A stretch of DNA of 64,000 nt from Prevotella herbatica (GTDB taxonomy: Bacteria; Bacteroidota; Bacteroidia; Bacteroidales; Bacteroidaceae): NCBI RefSeq assembly GCF_017347605.1, contig NZ_AP024484.1, positions 1,703,501-1,767,500 of the forward strand, read 5' to 3'. The notes beneath the pieces are model-generated. The model was not told the origin of the DNA. It made no database searches and saw only the letters and a program-made list of their open reading frames with translations. This document shows positions 43,795-51,353 of the stretch, in pieces (the first letter of the stretch is position 1; each line of letters begins with the position of its first letter). The translations under genes and the position numbers were made by a program.

Positions 43795-45881
43795 TATATA
43801 TTCATATTGATGCTGGCTCCAGCCATAATCCAGCAGCCAGGTTGCTTTAGATTGCCAAAATCACGGTAGCCTTTGCTGAAAAGATTGTTACCATTTATGT
43901 ATAAGCTGTATTTAGGCATGTCCCATGACAAACGTGCATCTACAATCCCATAAGTGCTATACTTGGCATAGGTGTATTCCTTAGTTGTAGGGTTTTGGCT
44001 TACTACGTAAGAACCGTTACGGTTTTGAAGACGATAGTTTATTCCTAAATTCAACTGCTTCCAGATATTCATTTGTAAGTTTGCCACAAATTTATTCCTA
44101 AGATACTCCAAAACATATTGACTCACGATACCTTCATATTTCTTTTGGTCCTGATGAGCGTAAGCGTAAGCGATATTCAACTTTTTGAATATTCTTTGTC
44201 CAGTGATAAGTCTGAGTAGGTTGATGTCCATGTTTGCTTCAACTCCGACAGAGTTTATCACTCCGAAATTAGTAGTGGTGAGCGTCTGAGTATCGGCATT
44301 CTTGTCCACAATCCAGTCGATAAGGTTTTCCATGTGGTTGTAGTATCCGCTTACACTGGCATTGACCGCTTGTGAATGATATTTCACTCCAATTTCTGTT
44401 GCAGCAAGTTCCTCAGGTTTCAGTTCTTTGTTAGCATTGTAACCTTTGGAATTGTAATATAAGTCAGTGAACGACGGCATGCGCAGTGAAGTATTGTAAC
44501 TGGCGTAAACCTTCCAGTTGTCAGTGATGTTATAGCTTGCGTCAATGCTAGGATATACCTTCATATTCATTTCTGCCCATGAATTCTTTACTGCTACAAG
44601 TCCTGCAGAAAGAGTAAAGCGTTTCAGCAATATGTTATGTTCTAAGACGAACTGAATGTTTGTTCGACTTAGTCCATGTGTATAGTCAACATCGGTACCA
44701 TGTATGTGGCGAGGTTCGGAAAGTATTTCACCAAGGTTAGTACTCACGATGTCTTCGTTTCTAAGTTCTGCACCAATAGCGGTACGCCCAGCTATCCAGT
44801 CAAAGTAACCGTTAAGGTTTACTCCATAAACGTCAGTGCGGTGGTAGTTGAATGGATATGCATCAGCATTGTCACGGAACAGTTCCCATTTATCCATGGT
44901 GCGATTCCAATAAATGGAAGGACGCATGTGTATTTTACCATATCTGTTTTCTGCCTGAATGGCTGTATATGTCTTTAAAATACGTTCGTATTGTTCATCA
45001 GAATATGCGCTGTAAAAAGTGTTGGAGCCAAATCCCTTTGTACTCATTCCTGCATGCCATTTCACCACGATGTCATTGTCATTGTAGTTACCTTGATAAA
45101 AAGCCTTCAAACCGTCAAAGTCGGTATTAAGGTTTCCATTCTTGCTGCGAGTGTATCCGTCACTGCGGGTATAATTGGTAGAAAAAGAATTGTTCCAGTT
45201 ACCCTTTGCAATGTTAGCTCTTGCTCCTGCTGAAGCATAACCATAGCTTCCACCTTCCACATGTGCGGAAATACTGCTCTTTGAAGGAGTTCTAGTAACA
45301 ATGTTGATTGCACCAAGCAGTGAAGAAGTACCATAGACGCGTGCTGCCGGACCTTCAAGGATTTCAATACGCTCGATTTCACTGATGTCAACTGGGAAAT
45401 CAAAAGCATTGTGTCCAGTCTGCGGATCGCAGATGTTGATGCCGTTAAGGAGAATTGTGATTTGCTCGTCGTTACCACCACGTAAGCTGATATCAGTCTG
45501 GGCACCAATCGGTCCCCGTTGTCTTACGTCTACGCCAACAGCGTATTTAAGCAAATCGTTAACACTTTGTACAGGAGCCGCCTGAATGTCTTCGCGGCTT
45601 AGTACAGTTACCATTCTCGTCTGTTGACTTCTTGTCAGAGGAGCTCTCGACCCAGTGACATTCACCTCGTCGAGCACAACTTCCTTGCCGTTCTTGTAGA
45701 AAGAAGTGTCGATTTTGGCAACATCATTGCTTATGCTGTTAGCTCTCGCGTTAGTAAGCGAAGCCACGCTAAGTGTGCCAACAATCACTTCCTTACCCAA
45801 GCAAGAGAAGAGTGAGTAGCCTTTGTTACTGAAATGAGTAAACTTAAAGCTACTGCGCTTGTTGAAAATTGTTTTGTACAT
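43794..45881 (-). CDS. TonB-dependent receptor, BtuB-like
   Basis: The 695-residue product starts at MYKTIFNKRSSF. An upstream in-frame start would lie beyond the -7 box at 45930-45923. The segment VVLDEVNVTGSR is a TonB-box/plug entry and RGGNDEQITILLNGINICDP is typical plug sequence. The C-terminal barrel closes with a short final strand ending in MNI. The compact size and plug place it in the BtuB/siderophore receptor group rather than SusC. It carries no STN or regulatory domain. The ligand is unknown. Cobalamin and iron chelates are the usual options. No cobalamin riboswitch is visible in its short leader. Confidence 0.85.
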   Translation of the reverse strand: MYKTIFNKRSSFKFTHFSNKGYSLFSCLGKEVIVGTLSVASLTNARANSISNDVAKIDTSFYKNGKEVVLDEVNVTGSRAPLTRSQQTRMVTVLSREDIQAAPVQSVNDLLKYAVGVDVRQRGPIGAQTDISLRGGNDEQITILLNGINICDPQTGHNAFDFPVDISEIERIEILEGPAARVYGTSSLLGAINIVTRTPSKSSISAHVEGGSYGYASAGARANIAKGNWNNSFSTNYTRSDGYTRSKNGNLNTDFDGLKAFYQGNYNDNDIVVKWHAGMSTKGFGSNTFYSAYSDEQYERILKTYTAIQAENRYGKIHMRPSIYWNRTMDKWELFRDNADAYPFNYHRTDVYGVNLNGYFDWIAGRTAIGAELRNEDIVSTNLGEILSEPRHIHGTDVDYTHGLSRTNIQFVLEHNILLKRFTLSAGLVAVKNSWAEMNMKVYPSIDASYNITDNWKVYASYNTSLRMPSFTDLYYNSKGYNANKELKPEELAATEIGVKYHSQAVNASVSGYYNHMENLIDWIVDKNADTQTLTTTNFGVINSVGVEANMDINLLRLITGQRIFKKLNIAYAYAHQDQKKYEGIVSQYVLEYLRNKFVANLQMNIWKQLNLGINYRLQNRNGSYVVSQNPTTKEYTYAKYSTYGIVDARLSWDMPKYSLYINGNNLFSKGYRDFGNLKQPGCWIMAGASINMNI

Positions 45882-45922
45882 TAATTGTATCTTATTCACC
45901 TTGCGTCGTTGCAAGGCGAGTG

Positions 45923-45930
45923 CAAAGGTA
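45923..45930 (-). promoter_or_regulatory. Candidate -7 box for the TonB receptor
   Basis: TACCTTTG on the minus strand lies 41 nt before the chosen start at 45881. The leader contains a small hairpin (CCTTGC / GCAAGG). The -33 element is not clear. Confidence 0.5.
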
Positions 45931-45998
45931 ATAAAAAACTTACAGAAAGAAATAAAACTAATGACAAAGCCCCATATAACTTTATGGGAAAAATGATT

Positions 45999-46031
45999 AC
46001 GGCGTGATTCCAAAGTATGAAATCACGCCGT
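45999..46031 (-). terminator. Terminator after the metalloprotease gene
   Basis: ACGGCGTGATT (45999-46009) pairs with AATCACGCCGT (46021-46031). On the minus strand it is followed by a short T-rich stretch. It lies 30 nt after the metalloprotease stop codon. Confidence 0.75.
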
Positions 46032-46061
46032 TATATATTGTCAACCAAAGTATTAATGGTG

Positions 46062-48605
46062 TTATTTTATGGTTATCTGTCGGTCTCTGATAAGTTTTAT
46101 CTGTCGAAGAATATCGTTGTAGTGTATCTTGTTTATGCCAGTAGCTTTTGCAGCCTGTGCCTTAACATAGTTGTCTACCTTGTCAAGATTCTGTGAGGCA
46201 TATAGGATAGCATCACTGTTATAGTAGATATCATCGCTCTTTCGAGTCTTCTCGTCAGGATTCAACAGTGAGTTAATATCATCAATATAGCTTCGCTGTA
46301 GTGAGCGGCGGGCATTGTTTTTGATATTGTTCTCGTTGTCAATAGGCTTCCATACCGTAGAAAACAACTTGTTGAGATATGTGTCAAGTTGTAGCGCATT
46401 CTTTGAAGAGAAAGAATCATCATATATGATATTCAGAATTCTCGCAGAGAGTGCAATCTTTAGTAGCCTATCTTGTCTGTCCTTAATATCTTTAGCGACA
46501 TTTATACCAGTCTTTGTAACGATATTCTCTGGGTATAGCCACATCGGAGCGTTGAAAATCTGACGATCAAGATAGTCGAGTACTTCTAATTCTTTTGATG
46601 CAGGAGCAATCTCTACAGGAGCTTTTCCCGGAAGGTTGTTGAGGTAATGTCCTCCAAGATTCTTCATTACATGATTCATGTAGCGACGGAACTGATCACG
46701 AACGCTTTCATACATTTCCTCAAGATCATCATATTGATAATCGTCCTGATGAGTCCATTTAGGTAGGTTCGCTATTACTCGCTTAAGGTTCTTGATACCA
46801 TAATCACTGGCTTTCACGTTGTCATCGCCAAGATCTTCAGACTGTGAACGAGGATCTTCGTCACGTCCCTCACCAGCAAACCACAAACGAGGATTATTTT
46901 TAAGAACTTCAGTAGTTTCCTTCATCAGTCCCTTTTTCTCATCTATTTCATCTTTAAATTCAGGACGGTATTGATATCCCCATTTGATCGCCCACTTGTC
47001 ATAATCGTTGATACGTGGGAATAGTCCCTTTGGAGAAATATTGTCTTCTGGTTGTGCTACATAGTTGAATCGTGCATAGTCCATGATTGATACAGTATGC
47101 CCATGGGCTTCCACCCAAGCCTTGTTTCGTAGGTTCTCTACAGGTGTAGCATTGCTAGCTCCCATGTTGTGGCGCAGACCTAGCGTATGTCCTACTTCGT
47201 GACTTGATACAAAACGTATGAGCTGTCCCATAAGGTCATCGTCGAAATGCATCGTCTGAGCACGCTTGTCAAGCGGACCGCATTGCGTCATATACCACTT
47301 CGTGAGAAGGTTCATCACGTTGTGATACCAGCAGATGTGGCTCTCAATGATTTCTCCGCTTCGTGGGTCGATGATATGAGGACCGTATGCGTTCTCTATT
47401 TCTGCAGGAAGATATCTTAGTACGCAGAAACGAGCATCATCTACGCTCATGTCCTTGTCGTTTGGCCATTCCTTTGCAACAATAGCATTTTTGAAACCTG
47501 CAGCTTCAAATGCAACATTCCAGTCGTTGATACCTTGTATTAGATATGGTACCCATTTCTTTGGAGTAGCAGGATCTATATAATATACAATCTGCTTAAC
47601 CGGTTCAACAAGTTTTCCTTTCGCATAAGCTTTCTTGTCTTTCGGTACAAGGTTGTATCGAGCTACAATCTGCTCACGATCAGTCTTGTGTTGGTCGTCA
47701 TCAAAATATGTCACACGTGTGGTAAAATATCCAACTCTGTTGTCCCACAAACGTTTACGCATCGGTTCTTTAGGTAGGAGTACAATGCTAGTATTTAGCC
47801 CAATTGTCACACTTCCAGTGAAAGAGGCCGGTGTAAAAGTCTTGCGTCCTGGAGTTCCTTCACTGCTTGAGTCACTTCCTCCTGACGTTGCAGCTGCGTA
47901 AGTGCGTGTAGATGCTATTTCAATATTTATAGGAAACACCTTCATCGTATCTATAAAAGTACGGTCACTCTGCAATCCGCTTACCCCATAAGTGCGTGAA
48001 TTATTTTTGGGAATGCTTACAACATCATTGTCCTTAAGAAAGAGATTTGTAACCTCTATAAGATTCATGTGCTTATCTTTGTTCTTGCCTATAATCTTGA
48101 ACGAAGCAATGATAGGATCTGTTGTTGAAGCCTTGAGGGTCTTTGATATATTCGTTTCTTCTCCTGCTATCTGACTAAGTACATAAGCTCTAAGAAGCAA
48201 TGTGTTGTTATCTCGCTTTTCAAAGTAAAGAGTGTTCTCGTTTACTTCCTCACCGCTGAACTTGCCTAGTCCCTGAGGCACGGCGGTAAGTCTCGTAACA
48301 GCAAGGAGATATCTTCCAATAATGGAATCAGGAACATCAAAATACCATTTGTCCTCAATATGTCTTACAGTGAACAGACCTTTCTTAACAGTTCCGCCTT
48401 TCTTTATAAGTTCATCATATTCATTTTTCTTTTCAGCTTTTTTGTTATCGTCCTTTTTCTTTTTCTTCAGGTCTTTGTTGTCGTCTTGTGCCTGGGTATG
48501 GACATCTTGCTTCGTTGAGTCAGCCATGACGGTATTAGCTGCGTATCCGTTTGCACTCAATATAATTGTGCAAATGCTGATTATTAATTTTGCCTTAATG
48601 TTCAT
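46062..48605 (-). CDS. Zinc-dependent metalloprotease (DUF5117/DUF4953 type), exported
   Basis: The 847-residue product has a signal peptide (about 1-23). A Lys/Asp-rich low-complexity linker (about 35-70, DLKKKKKDDNKKAEKK) precedes the conserved body. The zinc site is HEVGHTLGLRH with His469, Glu470, His473 and His479, the extended metzincin-type motif. A Met-turn candidate, SIMDY, follows. The protein matches the large Bacteroidota zinc metalloproteases with DUF5117 and DUF5118 domains. The physiological substrate is unknown. The gene follows the HAD phosphatase by 16 nt, so they are co-transcribed. Confidence 0.88.
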   Translation of the reverse strand: MNIKAKLIISICTIILSANGYAANTVMADSTKQDVHTQAQDDNKDLKKKKKDDNKKAEKKNEYDELIKKGGTVKKGLFTVRHIEDKWYFDVPDSIIGRYLLAVTRLTAVPQGLGKFSGEEVNENTLYFEKRDNNTLLLRAYVLSQIAGEETNISKTLKASTTDPIIASFKIIGKNKDKHMNLIEVTNLFLKDNDVVSIPKNNSRTYGVSGLQSDRTFIDTMKVFPINIEIASTRTYAAATSGGSDSSSEGTPGRKTFTPASFTGSVTIGLNTSIVLLPKEPMRKRLWDNRVGYFTTRVTYFDDDQHKTDREQIVARYNLVPKDKKAYAKGKLVEPVKQIVYYIDPATPKKWVPYLIQGINDWNVAFEAAGFKNAIVAKEWPNDKDMSVDDARFCVLRYLPAEIENAYGPHIIDPRSGEIIESHICWYHNVMNLLTKWYMTQCGPLDKRAQTMHFDDDLMGQLIRFVSSHEVGHTLGLRHNMGASNATPVENLRNKAWVEAHGHTVSIMDYARFNYVAQPEDNISPKGLFPRINDYDKWAIKWGYQYRPEFKDEIDEKKGLMKETTEVLKNNPRLWFAGEGRDEDPRSQSEDLGDDNVKASDYGIKNLKRVIANLPKWTHQDDYQYDDLEEMYESVRDQFRRYMNHVMKNLGGHYLNNLPGKAPVEIAPASKELEVLDYLDRQIFNAPMWLYPENIVTKTGINVAKDIKDRQDRLLKIALSARILNIIYDDSFSSKNALQLDTYLNKLFSTVWKPIDNENNIKNNARRSLQRSYIDDINSLLNPDEKTRKSDDIYYNSDAILYASQNLDKVDNYVKAQAAKATGINKIHYNDILRQIKLIRDRQITIK

Positions 48606-48621
48606 TTTCTTTGTTTTTTAT

Positions 48622-49272
48622 TTATATATATTCTGTCAGTTCCCTGAAATTATCAATGATATAGTCGGCTCCGGCATCCATGAGTTCCTTTCTGCTACCA
48701 TTACCATAAGTAACACCGCAGGTATATGTTCCCGCATTTTTACCCATCAATATATCAAACTTGGTGTCACCAACAACAATTGTTTTGGTAGAGTCTTCAC
48801 CAAGATGACTAAGTGTCTTTATCACAGGTTCTGGATCTGGTTTAGCTTTTTTAGTATCGTCAGCACCTAGTACGTACGTGATATACTCTTCTAATTCAAG
48901 TTCTTTTACGAAATTTTCCAATGAATTGTGGCTCCTGCTACTTGCAATCGTAATGGTGTGCCCCTTTTCGTGTAATTTCTTAAGAGTTTCTATAACTCCA
49001 GGAAATGGGGTTACTGCTCCTGGAATGTTGTTCTCGTTAAATATGCGACGGTATGTCTCTGTGCATTTTTTCCCCATTTCATCGGTCATAGGAATAATAC
49101 TTGTGAAACATTCTTCTAAAGGAAGTCCTATCGTTTTTGCACATTCCTCGGGTGTGCGATATTCAAGTTTCAACTCAGCGATTGTCTGCATCATAGTCTT
49201 TGTTATGATGTTGTAGGAGTCGCCAAGAGTTCCGTCGAAATCAAGAATTACGGTCTTAATACTTTTATTCAC
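48622..49272 (-). CDS. HAD-superfamily hydrolase (phosphoglycolate phosphatase-like)
   Basis: The 216-residue product has all four HAD motifs: I LDFDGTLGDS (nucleophile Asp11 and acid Asp13), II ASSRSH, III KAKPDPEP (Lys near 142) and IV VVGDTKFDILMG. A helical cap lies between motifs I and II, the pattern of phosphoglycolate phosphatase or pyrophosphatase PpaX types. It is cytoplasmic. The substrate is not fixed by sequence. The metalloprotease gene follows 16 nt downstream. Confidence 0.9.
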   Translation of the reverse strand: MNKSIKTVILDFDGTLGDSYNIITKTMMQTIAELKLEYRTPEECAKTIGLPLEECFTSIIPMTDEMGKKCTETYRRIFNENNIPGAVTPFPGVIETLKKLHEKGHTITIASSRSHNSLENFVKELELEEYITYVLGADDTKKAKPDPEPVIKTLSHLGEDSTKTIVVGDTKFDILMGKNAGTYTCGVTYGNGSRKELMDAGADYIIDNFRELTEYI

Positions 49273-49374
49273 TTTGCGTTTTTATAAATAAATGTTGTAA
49301 TGCTAATAAAACTTTGTTGCGAAGGTAGTATAAATAATTGAAAAATAAGCATCTTGATTGAAAATATGATACTG

Positions 49375-51027
49375 TTACATGTCCATTCCAATCTCTTTTA
49401 CCTTATGTTCAAACTCATCTCTGTTGCAAAGCGCCTTGCTTTTTATACGTGCCCTGTAATTGTAGATAGAGTTTGGTGAATAGCGTAGGAACTCAGCAAT
49501 CCTTGAGCTTTCTTCTATTCCCAATCTTATCAAAGCAAATATGCGCAAGTCTGTTGTAAGTTGAGTTTTAGATGGCGGAATTATGCGATGTTGCGGTTGG
49601 AGAAGCAGATTAAAATCTACAACGAAATTAGGGAAGATATTGAGGAATACAGAGTCGAAATTATCGAAAAGTTCTTTGATTTCATCTTGTTTCAGTTGGT
49701 CAGAACTTGTCATTTTCATCAAATCAGACATCTGGTTAGCCTTTAATTTGCGGTTTATCTTTATTCGATAATTGTCGATTTTATCGATATATTCAGAGCA
49801 TGCACTTAAAAATTTTCCGATATACTCATCTTTCAGTCGATTGGTTTCGCTGAGCTTAGTGTTTAATGATGAAAGTTCTTCATTCTTTCCGCTTAGTTTT
49901 GAATTTAAACTCTCTAGTTTCATGTTTATAGTCTTTAGTTCGTTTCTGGCTCTTGAAAGTTGCCTTTTCTTGTGACATACATATATATATGAAGCTAATA
50001 GAAATACAGAAAGAAGACTCACTGCACCAATAAGGCTTTTAAGTTGATAGTTAGCTTTTCTGAGATTAGTTTTGTAAGTGTCGCTTATCACTCCTAGGAC
50101 TGGAGATATAAGCCAACTGCGCAAGTGGGTGTTGTATCTCTGTGTACAGTTCCAAGAATACTCTACATATCTATTTGAACGTTCTAAGTTGCCCTCTCTG
50201 CTCAGCATATTGGCAAGGCTCCATAATGAAGCTTGGTCCATAACAGCATTTCGAATGTCGCAAATTGCAGATATAGCCAACCAATATTTGCAGAGTTCGA
50301 TGTTATGCATCCCTTTATAAATTTCTGACCTGAAGAAAGCCATATTGGCATAGTCGTGAGTATTCGGCTTTACTTGTTTCATCCACTTGTCACACTCTTT
50401 CATTGCTTCACTGTACTTGTTATCGGTAGTGAGTTCTGCAACTTTGCGCCATAGATATATGTTCGAGTTTGGAGAAGCCTTTTTGTATAGTGAATCACGA
50501 AAAATACCAGATAGTCTGTAACAACGATCTTTAAGTTTTGAGTCTTTGGAATAGCATCCCATTTCACCATATAGGTGGTTGCAGCAAGCATAGTAGTCAA
50601 TAAGTTGTTGCCCTTTCAGTTTATTGCCATTTATATATTTAAGGTATTCCAAAGCTTCATTGTAAAAGCCTGTTGCTGCGTATTGATGAGTGAGGGCTAT
50701 ATAATCGTTTACAAGCAATTTTGATTGTTTGTTTTTTGATGCTATATCTATACAATAGTTAAGATAATGAATAGCAGAGTCATTCATATATGCCTGATAC
50801 TCCTTAAAAAGATTCCATGAAAGGCGATGACGATCCAATATTGCGGAAGTCTTTGCGAGCTTAGCCTTGATTTTGTCAATGCGTTGATCTCTCTGATTTA
50901 TATACTTCTCTGATTTCGTGATCTCTTTGTCAAGACAATCATATAAAGAATCCAGGTTTATTCTTTGTGCTTGTGTGCATAAAGAAATAGATAATATGAT
51001 TAGCGTTTGTATTAATCTGTGTTTCAT
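49375..51027 (-). CDS. Membrane TPR sensor-regulator with DUF6377-type C-terminus
   Basis: The 550-residue product starts at MKHRLIQTLI. The start 9 codons earlier lies inside the -7 box and is rejected. It has a signal peptide, a periplasmic TPR-like helical region (about 30-320), one membrane span (about 333-354), a coiled coil (about 360-405, with repeats of LNSKLSGKNEELSSLNTKLS) and a C-terminal region ending in an HTH-like segment (SSRIAEFLRYSPNSIYNYR). This layout is the DUF6377 family, often found next to SusC/SusD genes. It is divergent from PUL 2 and probably regulates it (inference). Confidence 0.8.
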   Translation of the reverse strand: MKHRLIQTLIILSISLCTQAQRINLDSLYDCLDKEITKSEKYINQRDQRIDKIKAKLAKTSAILDRHRLSWNLFKEYQAYMNDSAIHYLNYCIDIASKNKQSKLLVNDYIALTHQYAATGFYNEALEYLKYINGNKLKGQQLIDYYACCNHLYGEMGCYSKDSKLKDRCYRLSGIFRDSLYKKASPNSNIYLWRKVAELTTDNKYSEAMKECDKWMKQVKPNTHDYANMAFFRSEIYKGMHNIELCKYWLAISAICDIRNAVMDQASLWSLANMLSREGNLERSNRYVEYSWNCTQRYNTHLRSWLISPVLGVISDTYKTNLRKANYQLKSLIGAVSLLSVFLLASYIYVCHKKRQLSRARNELKTINMKLESLNSKLSGKNEELSSLNTKLSETNRLKDEYIGKFLSACSEYIDKIDNYRIKINRKLKANQMSDLMKMTSSDQLKQDEIKELFDNFDSVFLNIFPNFVVDFNLLLQPQHRIIPPSKTQLTTDLRIFALIRLGIEESSRIAEFLRYSPNSIYNYRARIKSKALCNRDEFEHKVKEIGMDM

Positions 51028-51051
51028 GAGTTTTGATTTAATATTTAAGGG

Positions 51052-51059
51052 CAAAGATA
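51052..51059 (-). promoter_or_regulatory. -7 box for the DUF6377 sensor gene
   Basis: TATCTTTG on the minus strand lies 24 nt before the chosen start at 51027. It decides the start codon choice. Confidence 0.5.
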
Positions 51060-51256
51060 GATATAAAAATGATAAAATAAAAATTAATAAGTTTTATTTT
51101 ATGCAATAACCTCTATATAATCACGGATAAAATCTATATCAAAACTTTACTATTGTTTTGCTTAAATGTCTGAATATCAATAATTTGAGTTTTTAATGAT
51201 AATATAAAAGTCCACATTTTATGCTTTGCGCCATGTCTATATATTTAAAAAGAAGC

Positions 51257-51264
51257 TAACTTTG
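51257..51264 (+). promoter_or_regulatory. Candidate -7 box for SusC/SusD operon 2
   Basis: TAACTTTG matches TAnnTTTG. No -33 TTTG is at the normal distance (nearest at 51225-51228, 28 nt away), as expected for an activator-dependent PUL promoter. The leader to the chosen SusC start is about 85 nt. Confidence 0.5.
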
Positions 51265-51353
51265 CCATCGACAAGTGAAAGACTTGCCTTGAATCTAAAC
51301 AATTATTATTAACTTTAGTTTAAGTAATGAAAGCAAACAACAATTTATTAACG

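Larger units (their letters stand above)
51028..51353. other. Divergent promoter region between sensor and PUL 2
   Basis: This 326-bp AT-rich region has -7 boxes facing both ways (51052-51059 minus, 51257-51264 plus). No gene is seen in it. Confidence 0.5.

Noticed and set aside
45881..45930. Possible cobalamin riboswitch before the BtuB-like receptor
   Set aside because: The leader is only about 40 nt with one 6-bp hairpin, far too short for a cobalamin aptamer.
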